Shown: piece after piece, positions 20,708-34,270 of the stretch
How the letters are laid out: each line of letters opens with the position of its first letter
How positions within the stretch are numbered: the stretch's first letter is position 1
NCBI RefSeq assembly: GCF_000002985.6
Contig: NC_003279.8
Location: 14,756,001-14,820,000 of the forward strand
Length of the DNA stretch: 64,000 nt
Direction of reading: 5' to 3'
From: Caenorhabditis elegans
Taxonomy: Eukaryota > Nematoda > Chromadorea > Rhabditida > Rhabditidae
Position numbers and translations under genes: made by a program
Notes under the pieces: generated by a model
The model's database searches: none
What the model saw: the letters and a program-made list of their open reading frames with translations, nothing else
What the model was told of the DNA's origin: nothing

Positions 20708-21063
20708 TTGAAGATTGTCGATTTACGGAAGTCGTGTACTCCACGAGGAGAAGATTATGATCCGATTCTTTCCGAATTTAATGTTCAAATCGCAATTATA
20801 TCTCTTTTTCAAAAAACCGTCGCTGTTTCCAGGCGTGGGCGCCATATATTATTAAATCAGCAATTATTTTGCATGAAAATGGAAATTCCCGGCAAATCGG
20901 CAAATTGCCGTAATTGAAAGATTCCGGCATATCGGCCAATCGACAAATTTGTTTGAATTTAAAAAAGAAGCCAAAATCCAAAATTTAAGCAAAACATGCA
21001 ATTTTGACCAAAACCATTGATTTTTCACTTATCCTCGGGGAGTACACGAGCTGCGTAAATCGA
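20708..21063. mobile_element. Foldback element with a second element nested inside
   Basis: Outer arms: TTGTCGATTTACGGAAGTCG followed by GTACTCCACGAGGAGAAG on the left, and CTTATCCTCGGGGAGTACAC followed by CGTAAATCGACA on the right. A GCCGG-type element with the CCAGGCGTGGGCGCC end sits at about 20829-20968, interrupting the outer foldback. This lies in the spacer between sur-2 and the SOCS gene. Confidence 0.65.
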
Positions 21064-21276
21064 CATTGTACAGTGTTAGGGGTCGAGATATTGAAAGATT
21101 TTTAATCTTTAAATTGAAAAAAAGATTGAAAAAGAATAAGAAAAATAAAATTTTATGAAAATTTTGAAGTAAAAAACTATAAACAATAATAAATATATGT
21201 ACATAACCGTAATCAGTGAGATTTTTCAAATATATGATGGTAAATTGTAAAAAACTAGGTAAATTATGAAAAAAAA

Positions 21277-24200
21277 TTAATGAGGTTGCTGTTGGTGTTG
21301 ATGGTGATGCTGTTGTTGCTGTTGCATGTACTGTTGATGTTGCTGATGTTGTTGAAGTTGTTGCATGTAGAGATATTGCTGTTGAGGAGTCATGTTTTGC
21401 ATCTGGAAATTTTTTTTGGAATTCGAGGATTTTTGGAAAAAATTTTTTTTTCGGAAATTGTGTTTTATTTTTGCAAAATACATCGAAACCCCTTTTTTGA
21501 AGTTTTAGGAAATTTAGCTTTTTTTTTGGAATTCTTTGATTTTTTTTCGGAAAAAAAATTGAAAACCATTTTTTTTTAATGTTTAGGAAATTTTGGAATT
21601 TTTTTTGGAATTCTTTGATTTTTTTTCGGACAAAATTGAAAACCTTTTTTTAATTTTCAGGAAATTTTGGATTTTTTTTTGGAATTCTTTGATTTTTTTT
21701 TTGGAAAAAATCGATTTAAATTCGAAAAATTCAATTTTATTGAATATTCTTTTAAAAATGCGGGGTAGAAAAAGAAATTTACCGAAACTTTTGAAAATTT
21801 GGTTTTTTAAAGCTTATGGAATTTCAGATTTTTCAGATGTTCTGTAAGATTGGAATTTTTTTTTGGGAATTTCTAAAAGTTGGAGAAAACTTTCAATTTG
21901 TTTTTGTTGGAAATTTCGAAAATTTTGAAGTTCTCAAAACTTTTGGGAATGTTTAGAACCTTTTTTTTATTTTTGGAATTTTCGAAAAAATTTTGAATCT
22001 ATCAAGTGATTTTAAAAATTATTTTTTTCGAAATTTTCCAAATGTTTACCATAGGATTCATTGTATGCATAGGTGCCGGCATTTGCTGATGATGTGGAAG
22101 ATGTGGGTGCTGTTGCATATGATGTCCCATTCCATATTGCATTGGGACATGTCCCACAGGTCCAGATGGATGATGAAAAACTGCACCAGGATATTGAGGT
22201 CCCATTTGTTGATGCATCGACATATTCGGAATTTGATGTTGAAGTTGTTGTTGAGTAGGATGATTTGATTGTTGTTGAATTGTCTGATGTTGTGATGTAT
22301 CCATCATTTGATGTGTAGATGTATGATGTTGTAGATGATGTTGAAGTGAGGATGAATGTTGTTGTGGTGGAGGCATCATTTGATGTGATGGTAGTAGTGG
22401 TGCTTGTTGTAGATGATGTTGCATTTGCGGTAGTGAGGAAACGGAAGGTGTTGATTCGAGAGGTTGGTGAGCCTAGAAATTTGATTTGAGAAATAGTGAT
22501 TTTTGACCCAAAATCGAGTGTATTGACCAGAAGTGTGCGGATATTAGCCGATTTAGCCGAATTCGCGGAATGGCTGATTCGGCTAATATTAGGTGATTTA
22601 TCCGTTAGCCGCGGTTTTTTACCAATTAACCGAATTAGCCGACTTTTTGGCAGTACGGCTAATTTGAAGTTATCCGGTAGCCAATTTTGAAAATTTTGCT
22701 CAATAGTTATTATTTTCTTGTGATACATTTTTTCCATAATAACTACATCAATACTTATTGATAAATTCATTATTAGAAATTACCTGGTTACACTCGATTT
22801 TAAATACACTTGAAATCACTACTAATAGTTATGGTCTTGCTTCAAGACTAAAAAAACTGTAAACTTTCAGAAAAAAAAAATGACAGAATTAAAACGAGTA
22901 TTACTTTGACATGTTGCTCTTGTTCCTGCTCCTTCTCTTTTTCCGGTGATTTTTCCTTTTCCGGTGGTGTTTCCTGCTCTGCAGTTGGTTCTGATTGAGA
23001 CACATAGAACTTGAGACGATCTCTCATTTTTTCGGGAAGCTTTGCGAATTCAGTGATCGCCGTATTCCTCAAAAAGTCTCCGGCGAAGAAATATTTGCAA
23101 TTGTAGAACAAATCACACAGGTGCTGCTCGTACACAATTTCAACACCTTCTTCGGCCATTGATCCCAACTTTTGGAAGACAAGCTTCACAATGTGAAGAG
23201 GTCCGAAATTTTCGCGTTGTGATCTCATTTGCTTGGCAGTGTCCCAATTTTCATAGTAGCGACGGAGGTATGGCATGACGAGGCGAAGTGTGTACCAGAG
23301 GTCCTTCTCAGTTTTTACGTGCTCCAGAATTCGAGGGACGTATTCGTGGGAGAAGAAATTGAGAAGAGACTGAAATTTTTAAAAAATCAGTGTTTTGTTA
23401 CGTGCGTGGCAGAGTTCGGAAAATATACCTTTTTTCAGAAAAATTGTTTTTTTCCAAATTTTTCCGAAAAAAGCCCAGTTTTCAGTTTGTTTTTTTTTTC
23501 GAAAAAAAATTGTTACAATAATATTTTCGTTTTTTTTGTAGAATTTACAAAAATAAACTATTTTGGATAATTTCCTTTAGACAGAAAACCCCGAAGTACG
23601 TTGAAATTGAGTTTCATAATATGAAAAATGACCAATTCAGACACTCGCAAGTTTTCTAAAATCTTAGAAAAAGTTTCGAAAAAACTATTTTTGATTTAAA
23701 AATTTCGGTCCAAAAATTACAGATTTTTTTTCGAAAAAAAAAAATTAAATTTTTACATGCAATTTCAGATCAACTTTTTTCCTGTTCAAAATGCTCATCT
23801 GTCTCTGAATTTCTGTATAAATCCATTTGAAATATCCTTTTTTCAAATTTCTTACCAAACTACAATGCAACCAATATTGTTGCGATATCACATTAATTGT
23901 ACGTGCTCGATTGGGCAAATTCAACAATAGGCTCTCCTCATAGTTGTCGAATACAATTTCCTCGAACTTTAAATTGGCAGTTTCTCCGTTCACAAAAACT
24001 GCTACAAATTCATCGTGTAATGCATTTGAATATGCTGCGGGTAGAGCAGTGAGAAGAAGTGCTGTCAGATTAACAATATTGAATGGACGAGCGTGTGGTT
24101 TCATTTGCATTACGTTGATCATTGCGGCGACGAGGGTCTGGAAAATCAGAGTTTGAATTGTACAGAAGTAACATTTTCAGATTTGAGAATTTCTGAAATT

Positions 24201-27200
24201 TTAAAAATTGCAACAAAAAATTAACATCACGGGTGTCGGTTTTTCGATTTTTTGAAAATAAAAAAAACTAAAAATTTTTGTTTTTCTATTTTTTAAAACT
24301 TTGCTTAATATGTTGGTATTTTTTCTTCTTGTAGAAGAAACTTTACAAAATTAGATAAAAATCATATTTTATGGTTAATTTTCGGAATTTTTTTTCCGAA
24401 TTTTCGATTTTCCGGAAAATAGAAAATTTTAGGTTTTCCGATTATCTCTGCAAACATCGAAAAATTCGAAAATCCACCTTTGCTTGGGATCGCAGAAAAT
24501 TCAATTTGAAATTTAATTCCATTTTTCGTAATTTGATTGAACAATTTTTAGTTATATTTTTCATGTTTTCATAATTTTTTAAAAGAAAAAATTGGTTTCC
24601 GACTTTCATGTAAAAATACTTTTTCGATTTTTTCTGAATAAAAAATCTGTAAAAAAACCGATTTTTACATGAGCTAAACACATACCTCCGGTGAATGTGG
24701 GCTCGCCATTAGCTCAATACAAGCCAAATAAAGAGTCTGTGCTCCTGGACTCAGTTCCGCAATTTTCCAGTCCTTAGCCACGAATGGTGGAGGTGTTAGA
24801 ATAAAGTCCAAGCTAGCCGACATTCGATCAATCAACTCCATTATTAGTTGTTCACGAGACGATTTCTGATGATTGAATTTCTCGAAAGCTTCCGTCAAAT
24901 GGCACTCTTCAATCTGTGTAGCGAATGCAAGAACAAAGGATTTCGCGTCAGGACCCGACATGAGTCCATGAGAAGTGAAAAGTACGGAATACATGAAATG
25001 AATCGGCATTGCATGGAACTTGTAGAGCATTGACACAGATTGAAGTATCTGAGGATTAAGCTTATATCCTTGTTGTTCCAATGCTACATGTAGATATTGA
25101 TCCATAATCGGAAGAAGTCGTTCAATAAGACAACCATAGTACGTAGGCATATGAACATTCGACGATGAATCATATGATCGTACAAGTTCGCAAGCTTCAA
25201 ATTCCGGGAATGCGTCGTGATATTTCACGATTGCTTTGATGTATTCAGTTGGAAAGTGGTCCTTTTTCGGAACATTTTGATGATACCAGCGGATTCGTTC
25301 CTGAATAATGACGATTATTATCTTAAGACGCAATATTATTTATCTAACCTGAAATTCTGGTGTTAAAATGAATTCATTTGCGATTTGAATACATATCAAC
25401 GCATCCTCATCTGTAGCTGGATGCATTATTAGTGAGAGTAGAAGTCGGTCAGCACGCAGAACTTGGAACTGGAATACCAAGAGGGCAGCGGCTTTTGCTA
25501 TCTGAAAACTTATTGTTTTAAGTCTGATTAAAATAATTCAAAAATTCGGACATTCTTAAAAGTCTTCTCGTTGCAATCTTGAGTTTTTGCATCAGCAATT
25601 ATATAATCGACCAGATAGTTTCCCATTACAACAATTTCTTTTGGTGTCTTCTTTTCCATTACTCTGAAAATTTTTCAATTTAACCTCCAAGAACCTGTGT
25701 TTAAAACTCACTCATAAAACTCTGAAGTGATATTATACGTAGAATCAACCGAATTATATGCAAAATGAAATAAAACAGCCAGCATACAATGAGATGTCGC
25801 CGGATCTCTATCCTCGCCATATCTGATCACAAATTGATTTGGTGTTAATGATGTGTGCATTCGTGCCGTGTTACGGACATCTGATAGAATTTCCTCAGTG
25901 TTCACTGCGTTCGAGGTGTCCGAGGCTGCAAATAGGTATTATTACTAGGTTTCAGGATGTGTAGTTATTTCTATAAAAAAGTTGTCGATTTGTCAGAAAA
26001 CCCCAAGTAATTTGATGTCTATAAATTTAAAAACATTTTATATTGCTATGGTGATATATTTTTCAAATAAAAGGAAAATTGCAAAATTTTTTGTTGGAAA
26101 AAAAATCAGATTTAAATAATTCTCGCCAATTAATTTTTTTAAATCAAAATCTACAATTTTTTGGAATAGCTATAAAATTTTTTATTTTTTATTTTTCCGA
26201 TTTTTATTGATTTACTCTTAAAAATGAAACTTTTTTTTGAATTTTTTCGATTTATCGGTGCAAAAAATACAAAAAAATTTTGTTTTTGCAGTTCAAATTT
26301 AGAAAATGATGATATTTACTATTAGCAATAAAATTACCTTTAATTGCATCTAGTGCCCACTTTGGAAAGTATGATGTTGATTTTTCAGGCCATCCGAATC
26401 CATTAATAATAGTTGGAAACATAGTCTTCTCGATAGCAATGTCTTGTGCCGTAATCTTAACAGCTCTCAAGAAACTATAAATCGCCATTTTAAAAATCTC
26501 CGGATTAATCGCAAATGGATATTGATCGGGCACAGAGAACGTCTTCGGATAGGCCATATGTCTCATCATTGTATTATCCTTATAACTCGTTCCGAACATC
26601 TGAGTGTGTGCCGTAATACATCCGTGAAATCCTGCCCAGCACCATCTTCGCATTAGAAATTGCTCCATGAGACGGTAGATTTGATGGTTTTGTGGATTAT
26701 TCGGAATGTGTTGAGTGAAGTATGATAGTGCATTCACTGTTGATGAATATTTTGAATAGGCATGTAGGTGGGGAAGTCGGTAGACGAGAAAATCGAATAG
26801 GAAGTAACATTGATCTTTTGCTTGGACGTTCTGAGAATATTATTATTTTTATTCATATGCCTGGAATTTTTTGACCAAATTAAAATTTAAAGTGTTCAAA
26901 AAATTTATAAAATTTATAAATAAAAGCAAAGTATGATTTTCGTATATGCATTTCATATGTATATCGAAATTTGCATTAAATTTTACTGTCAGGAATAAAT
27001 TCTTCGACAATGCTAATTTTTTTCAATTATACATACTATAAGACTTTTTTTCAAAATCTAACCTGATGTTCACCAGATGATCTATCTGCAGCAGTTGCCA
27101 CGTGAAGAGATCTTTGTGCTAAATGTTCCATATCCTTTACAGCCATCTCATAATCTTCTGATTCACAAATCTTCGCTACAGTTTCAAATACCGCAGGGCT

Positions 27201-30200
27201 TGGAAGACGAACTGTTGAAAATGAACGAAGTGGTTGGAAACATTGAATTAACAGAGTTTTCTTCGATCGGAACGTCAATGCTTCCATGAATTCTACTGGA
27301 AATGCTGAGAAACAGTTGACAGCCATTCTTTTGTAGGATAGTTCAAATAGCGATTTAGTGTCATCAATTGATTCGAGCATTTGTTGAAGTGTTGGAACGA
27401 TCAGTTTTCCCATTTTTGTATCCGTTCGATCTAGAACTTTTTTGCGGGTTAGATTTGATTATTTTTTCTAGTAAATATTTTTTTTCTAGTATATATTTTA
27501 TTATTCTTTCGGAAAAGATTTGAAGAAGCAACTTTTTAAAAACATTTTTCGGTGTTTTTCAGTTTGAAAACCGACCATTCTCGATTTTTCGGTGTTTATT
27601 GGAGAGAATTTTAAAATGAAATTTGTTCCGATTTTTTACCTGAAACAATGGAGAAAAAAAGGAAAATTCCTCTTTTTTATAGATTTTTTCAGAAAAAATT
27701 GGAAGGAACTTTTTATGGTTTTTTGTTGAATTTGCGATTTTTGCAATGCTTGAATAATAAAACAACCTACAAATATTCGACAGAACCGCCAACATTGCAG
27801 TGTTGCTTGAATCGAAATTATCAACACCGTCTTGAATAAACTTGATATGCGATTTAATTGTCTCATTGGCCGGTGGCATTTTGTCGGCGAACTGAAAGTT
27901 TCAGAATTCAAAAAAAAAACTGTAAAATCCCTAAAACAGTCTAAAATTTAGAAATACAAGACAAAAAAAAAGAAAAAAAAATGTTTGAAAGCCATAATTT
28001 TTAATTTAAAAGGAAAGTATTTCAAGTCGCTATGAAAAATTTTCAGTGCAATTTTTCACAACTTTTGGGATCCGTAAAATGGCTCCAAATGTAAATTTTT
28101 GCAGATTTTTAGGATGTTCAGGGGCCGGCAAACATTCAGAATCTTTTTTTAAAAAAATTTTCTAAATTTTCAAAAAAAAATGCTAGATTTTTGCCGGCCC
28201 CTGAACATAACATCATTTTTAAAAACTGCAAAAATTCATATTTGGAGCCATTTTACCGACCTCAAAAGTTGTGAAAAAATGTATTGAAAAATTTGAAAAG
28301 CTGCATCAATTTTTTGTAGTTTTTCTGGATTGCAGACTCTCTTTTTTAGAATTTTCCAACAAAAAAGACTACTACTGACATCTTTCTCCAAAATCATCCA
28401 AGTACCAGCTGCAGCAAGAAACCTTGCAAACAACGCGGGATGATCCGATGCACCCATCCAAACAACATCTCCATCAAACAGCTCATTGTACAGCTCAACA
28501 ATTTCAGTCACCGCATCATCGAGTCGTGTTAAATTAGACAGAGAGCCGACAACTTGAAAAACGATCCACATAACTTCGTCGCGAGCCCGTGTGTACTTGC
28601 ATCGTTTTATCAAATTTTTGAGAACATTGAAGAATGTTTTTGGGACTCTGAAAATGCTATTTTTCGGTTTTTTCTAAGGTCTCAATATCGAAAACATTAG
28701 CTTTTAGGGAACAAAAACTCAAAATTTCGATAGATTTTAGACTTAAAAAATAATTTTTCCAGATTTTCGAGAATATCTATTATCCAAAACTTCTCTTTTT
28801 GGATTTTTTAAAAGAAAAAGTTACAAGAAAAATTAAAGATTTTGGTTTTCAATTTTTCTAAATGTCGGAAATCTAAAGTTTTGTTTTTTGGTAAATTTTT
28901 TTTTAAAAACATTTCAAGAAAATCTTAAGTTTCGGTATTTTTTTTCGAAATTTTATTTAAGAAGTGAAAAATTGGATTTTTCTGGAATTTTCTAAGAATA
29001 ATTGAAAAAAAGAAATATTTTGGTTTTTCGATTTTTTTTTGAAGGTCTAAAAGTCAAGAACATTCAGATTTTTGAAGAATTTTCAAAAGATTTTGTTTAA
29101 ATTATAGCTTTTATCCTAAGAATTTTGATTTTGGATTTTTTTTTCCTTCAGAAATAAACCAAAAATTGAAACGCTTAGTTTTTAAATTAAATTATTAGCT
29201 CTACTTTCAAATTTCTGGCTTTTCAAGACAATTTTGAAATTCAAAACTTGTGTTTTTCAAATAGAATCTTTTTTTTTTCGATTTTCTCTTTGAAAAACCC
29301 AAAAATTTAGCTTTCCTGAATGTCGGAAATCGAAATGTTCGGATTTTTTAGAATTTTACTTTAAAAGTAAAAAATTGGATTTTTTTTCTGAATTTGCGAA
29401 AAATAATTGAAAAAAGGAATATTTTTGTTTTTCGGGTTTCGCAAAATCGAAAAATTTGAAATACACTAACAATAAATGTTGTGTAATCCCATAAATAACA
29501 ATATTAACAATATTGTCCCATTGATATCGTGGAATTGGCTCAGTTTCCGGTAGAGATTCTGCTTCGGCCATTGATTCACATATCATTACAGATATCAACA
29601 TTTCCCAATTTGTCTTTGTCTTCGTTTTGCTCGGAGGATGAAGCTGAAACTTAATTCGGGATAAGTTATTTAAAATATATATATTCTCAATTTCATACCG
29701 AGTCCTTTCCCAATGGCTGACGAAGAATCATGTAGAGGGTGTACAAGTATGTAGAAGTATGTTCAGGACGATATGGAAGTGTATGATGAGGTTGAACAAT
29801 TGTATTACTGGCATTTAATCCATGTTCTTCCCAACACGATGTTAATGGATAGAATGATGGATGTAGTGGAATGGGGTAAACGAATCCACGGCCACACACG
29901 TGGGATAGGTCGGCAATTGGTCGGAAATGGACGGATAAGCTTGCCAGTTTCTCCGTTAGTCTCTGTAATATTTGGCATTTTAATTTAATCTTAAGAAATA
30001 TAGGCTTGGTAAATGAATCGAGATGGGTCGATCCGTGACTCATCTCGAGCCGCTTTTTGCAAAAAAAATCCACAATTGCCGGAATTGAAATTTCCGGCAA
30101 ATCAGCAGATTGCCGGAAAATCAGCAAATTGCCGAAATTTTTCGGCAAATTGTGGTTTTGTACATTCAGATAATTTTTCGTCGATGAAGGTGATTTTTCA

Positions 30201-31796
30201 GTCAATCAGCATACAAATCAGGGGTGTGTGGCAAACGATTTTTTCGGCAAATCGGCAAAGTGCCGGAATTGAAATTTCCGGCAAATCGTGAAACCGGCAA
30301 ATTTCCGAATTTACCGGAAAAATACCAATTGTCGAAAATTTTTGGCAAATTGTGGTTTCGCACTAATTTTTTGGGAATTTCAGAATTGTACGCATCCTGT
30401 GAGTGTTTGAATGTTTTTTTCTACATCTTTTTTGAAAAGTAAGCAAATTCTATAAAAATATCTGAGGAAAAGGGAAAAACAGCCCAAAAAGTCACAGTTT
30501 TAAGTGTTTCAGTCTTATGAAAAAATCCCTCAAAACATTTGCGGAAAATTTAACATCCGGTAAACGGCAAATCGGTAAACCAGCAAATTGCCCGATTTGC
30601 CGAACGGTAATTGCCGCCCACCCTTGGTAAAAACTTCAAATAAAATGTTGAGAAACTGAAAATTTAGAAATCAGAAGAAATTTCCCGTCATTTTTTTATG
30701 GCTTAAATTAAGTTTTTTAAAACTTCTGTAGTATTCAATTTGGTTTACTTTCTGTAACTCAAAAACTAAATGCACAGAAATTAGAAACTTTGCGAGAATG
30801 GTCGAACTTTTTTTTGGTTTCCGCCAAAAAAAAATTCGACTTTTTGAATGTAGAGAGATCTTTTTTTTGTGTTTTTTTTGCCGAAAAAAAAAATTAACAA
30901 ATCTAAATTTTTACATTGTCTTTATATTTTCAGCAATTTTTTTTAAAATTTTCCCCTCACCGGCAGCATAAGCGCCTGTTTCGGCATTCCTCTCATAATT
31001 TCTGATAATGTGATGAGTGGAGGCATCAAATTGGAGTCTCTATCCACAATATGCAGTATTACATTCTCAACAATGCGGATTTCGTTTACTTGCTCCGGAG
31101 ATAGTGAATACGGTAGGCGACGGAGCTGTGATTCCAGAATATATCGGAGGATATTCCGAATTCCTTTGTAATCGATTTTTGGAATGCAATCATTGATGAA
31201 TTTCCATTTTTCTTGGCATATTCTACTGCATAATCGGAAGTCCGAAGTCATTATGAGTCCTTCTGCGCACAGATTCGTTGAAATCGCACCTTTTTGATGA
31301 GCATATCGGAGAAGCTGATCTACGACACGTTCGTAGTTTGTTCTGGAATAAAACACTGTTAAAACCTCTGATTATATGCAAAAGAACTGTTAAAATTGTT
31401 TTTTTTTCGAATTTTTAAATTCTCACCCAACAAAAACTCGATCAGGAGAGTTCTTTTCCGCCACGTGATGAACCATTTTTATTAGCTCTTTCACTAAAGA
31501 TTGTTTTTCTTTTTCTTCCATTTTACTCATCATATTATTGAATTGAATCCGTAAAATCGCCGTCTCGTCGCCAATATTCGACGTAAGAGGTCGAAAAAAT
31601 TTTCTTGTGTGGTTTTCTTCCTAGAATATATTTTTATGAGTTATGTTTAATTTTTTAAGCGTTATTTTTGATTTAAAAAACTCACAACGAGACTTTTAAT
31701 TTGACTCTTTATTCGATTGACTTCCTGAACAAATTGCGGAGAGCACGTGTCATCCATTTCAATTGTATCTTCTGCGGAACCAGGTTTATCCGTCAT
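21277..31796 (-). CDS. sur-2: Mediator complex subunit MED23
   Basis: Mediator tail subunit needed for Ras-dependent vulval induction. Seventeen minus-strand exons: 31686-31796, 31427-31620, 30961-31342, 29699-29962, 29471-29643, 28380-28647, 27771-27891, 27063-27430, 26338-26830, 25712-25925, 25552-25663, 25349-25501, 24686-25300, 23856-24137, 22905-23369, 22050-22472, 21277-21402. All phases agree and the total is 1587 residues. The bulk is helical MED23 sequence (for example HRPNSPEHS-free repeats of hydrophobic helices such as LACIELMASPHSPE). The last two exons are a Gln/His/Met-rich tail (QQQYLYMQQLQQHQQH), preceded by an acidic-basic PEKEKSPEKEKEQEQEQ segment. First of three co-directional genes; a GC-richer promoter-like patch lies at 31900-32000. 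Confidence 0.95.
22520..22690. repeat. CGGCTAAT-rich imperfect palindrome
   Basis: Words such as TTAGCCGAATTCGCGG, GATTCGGCTAATATTAGG and GTACGGCTAATTTG form partial inverted repeats in the sur-2 intron before the Q-rich exon. Possibly a decayed relative of the GCCGG family. Confidence 0.45.
28038..28296. repeat. Foldback in sur-2 intron
   Basis: Left arm TTCACAACTTTTGGGATCCG ... TTCAGGGGCCGGCAAA; right arm TTTGCCGGCCCCTGAAC ... CCGACCTCAAAAGTTGTGAA. About 110-bp arms. Its right edge lies within 90 bp of exon 28380-28647. Confidence 0.8.
30060..30180. repeat. Partial GCCGG-type repeat in sur-2 intron
   Basis: A few CCGGAATTGAAATTTCCGGC-like units ending in CGGCAAATTGTGGTTTTG, without recognisable inverted ends. 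Lies beside the complete element at 30219. Confidence 0.6.
30219..30627. mobile_element. Complete GCCGG-type element, about 410 bp
   Basis: Left end CAGGGGTGTGTGGCAAACG; right end GGTAATTGCCGCCCACCCTTG. The unique middle, with GTACGCATCC and AGTAAGCAAATTCTATAAAA, recurs inverted at 8345-8430 and in part at 44770. This is the best full-length copy in the window, with inverted ends and a shared core. Confidence 0.75.
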
Positions 31797-32217
31797 TTTG
31801 TTGCCTGAAAATGTAATAATTTTCAAAAGAAAAATGTTAAAATAATAAATTGAAACAAAATAGGTTGATAAAAATTAAAAACGCATTGTTTGAGAAAGAT
31901 ATTACTGCGCCTCTTCTCTCTCACGCGTGACAATAGAGCGCGCTTGGTGTGTGGTCTCTTCGTTCACGCATATTCTGCGGATTTGAACTCTACCAGAGTT
32001 CTGCGAAAAAACTACTACATATATAATACATTTCACACATTTAAATATCTTGACTTTTATTGTAGGTAAACTGACATTTGGACTGATTTGCCAAATTTCT
32101 GTTGAAAATCAGTTTCAAGAAGCTGAAATCTAGATTAATTTATTTTTTTCATATCTTCATAAAAAGTACAGTTTATTCTCATTTACATTCCTTTAAATGG
32201 CGTGTTAAAATAATGAA
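31797..32217. promoter_or_regulatory. Spacer between quinone oxidoreductase and sur-2
   Basis: Contains a minus-strand AATAAA at 32172-32177, 41 bases after the oxidoreductase stop, and a GC-richer patch around 31910-31985 (CTCTCACGCGTGACAATAGA) suggestive of a separate sur-2 promoter. The acceptor TTTTCAG ends nine bases before the sur-2 ATG. Confidence 0.45.
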
Positions 32218-33482
32218 TTAATGTTCGATTTGCACTACAAGATTTCCTTTCGCTCCCTTGTTGTTCATAATTTCCTCATGAGCCAGTCCTAATTGCTCGA
32301 GACGATACAATTTGTTTATAAGTGGACGAAACTCGGTTTCCTTCAAGAATGAGACAATGTTGATGCCAAAGTCCAAGAGCTCAGCCTCGGAAGACATTCC
32401 CAATGCTACACCGTAAACAGCTCCTTCTGTAACCATAAGTTGTCTTGCGTTGATCGTGGTCTCGGCGCGATTTCCAATTACTGCAACTCTACCACGTGGA
32501 GCCAGCAATCCGAGGTCCGTGTTCAGATTTGTGTGAGCAGCCATTTCGAAAATGTGGTTGAAGCCTCCTGGATAATCATTTTTCATTTTCGACACATATT
32601 GCTTATCCGAATGATTATAGACATTCCGTGCACCAAGACTCTTCACGAACCGGATCCCATCAGCAGATCCAGCAGTGCCAACAGCTTCAATGTTCCTCCA
32701 GGCAGCCAGCTGCATCAGTGCACTTCCCACTCCACCAGATGCTCCGTGTACAAGTATAACGTCGCCAGTCTGAGAAGAGAATTAGTTTTGGGAGGGAACA
32801 GCAGATGGTCGTATTTTAGACCGCCCCTTGTTTGAGATGGAACAGATGGTCAAGTTGGCTTTGTAAAGATTGATTTGTATTGATTTTGCCTCCTAATTTT
32901 GATACGTTTTTGCCAAAATTTTAATATTCTCTATGAACCATTTAATAATAAATAAAAGTCAAACCTTTGCACCAGCAAGATGAAACAATGCACGATAAGC
33001 GGTAAGATAAGGCACTCCGAGAGAAGCTCCTTCCTCAAACGAAACTCCTGAAATGAGATTTTAGCTATATCTTAGGTCTCGCCACGCGGGCAACTAGCTA
33101 CAGTAACCCGTTGCGCAATGATTCTTTTACCTTCCGGCAACTCGAATGGTCGATTCACCGCAACATACTCTGCTGTACTGTCCGCTTCTGATCCATACCA
33201 GACTCGATCGCCGACTTTCACATTTTTAACGCTTTCTCCCACAAGTTCGACGAATCCGGCTCCATCTTTTCCTGGTACATATGGAAGATTTGGTAGTTTT
33301 CCATACTGACCAGCACGAATATATGTGTCAACTGGATTGACACCGGCAGCGTAATTCCGAACGAGAACCTGGTTTTTTTCAAGCCTGGGCATATCACTCT
33401 CGACGGCTTCTATGACATCAGGTGCTCCGAATCGTCGGACTACAGCTGCGCGCATGCTTGATTTGCAAATCGATTTGCTCAT
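32218..33482 (-). CDS. NADPH:quinone oxidoreductase, zeta-crystallin type
   Basis: Medium-chain reductase that uses NADPH and lacks catalytic zinc. Minus exons 33131-33482, 32965-33047 and 32218-32769 give 328 residues, the family length. Seen: the N-terminal GroES-like domain with NPVDTYIRAGQYGKLPNLPYVPG and the GKDGAG turn, then the Rossmann motif HGASGGVGSALMQLA and the late stretch KETEFRPLINKLYRLEQ. The start at 33482 lies four bases after a TTTTTAG acceptor, probably a trans-splice site. An upstream ATG gives a longer frame, but it lies before that acceptor. The gene is divergent from uev-1 and lies upstream of sur-2 on the same strand. I believe it is F39B2.3. Confidence 0.92.
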
Positions 33483-34270
33483 TGTTCTAAAAATGGCACT
33501 TATCAGTAATATGAAATGCGTACTCGCACTGATTAGGCGCACGGATTTATTCGGATGGGTCTCGCAGCGAGAAAAATGTTATGGTAACACTTTGTGGCGG
33601 GACCAATCCGAATCAAACCGTGTACCTTTAAGTACGCGTTCAGAAAATTGCGAAATTACTATATTTTTGCAACTTTTGTTTCATTTTTCCGTAAAAGGTT
33701 TGAGTAAATGTTTATCAAATTATCGACTTTTAGACTATTTTTAGTGTTTTAGCAGAAAATCTCTGAAAATTCGACAAAATTTGATTAGAATTACATAACA
33801 AAAAACAATTTTAAAAAGCTAGGACATTGATTTGCACGGGAACTCAACAAAAAATCAGAAAATTGATTTTCTTTTAGCAAAATTGAAAAAAAAAAAACAA
33901 TTTTTAGCAGCTGTGCCTTTAATACAAAACAAAGATTGAAACGATGATAACCAATATTCAATTTTTATAATTTTTTTTCGGTCGCAAACAAAATTGTCAT
34001 CATTTTCTTGTGATTTTATTGAACCCAAGTGTTTCATTTCAATGTTCACAGATCTTGTCCGAGAGGACTACACAGTTAGCCTTAGCAAACGCGCTCCACT
34101 GGGCACTCACACAAATCGAATGAGCGCGCGGCAAACGAGCGTCAAGCCGTGCTAGCAGGCGGATTGTCCGACGAAATTATCGATTTTTTCTTGATTTTTC
34201 GGATTTTAAAGCAAATTTCTTTGTTAATAATTTCAATTTTCAGCGTTCCAGCAACTTGGGCACTTTCAAA
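33483..34270. promoter_or_regulatory. Divergent promoter region, oxidoreductase / uev-1
   Basis: AT-rich with two GC-richer patches: 33530-33620 (GGATGGGTCTCGCAGCGAG) and 34085-34160 (GAATGAGCGCGCGGCAAACG). No gene supported. An acceptor TTTTCAG ends at 34243, 27 bases before the uev-1 ATG. Confidence 0.45.

Noticed and set aside
22012..22770. 252-codon Thr/Ser-rich minus frame
   Set aside because: Frame-shifted reading of the Gln/His-rich sur-2 exon 22050-22472 and its introns.
33483..33542. Extended N-terminus of the quinone oxidoreductase
   Set aside because: It lies upstream of a TTTTTAG acceptor next to the better ATG at 33482, and the extra residues have no counterpart in the family.
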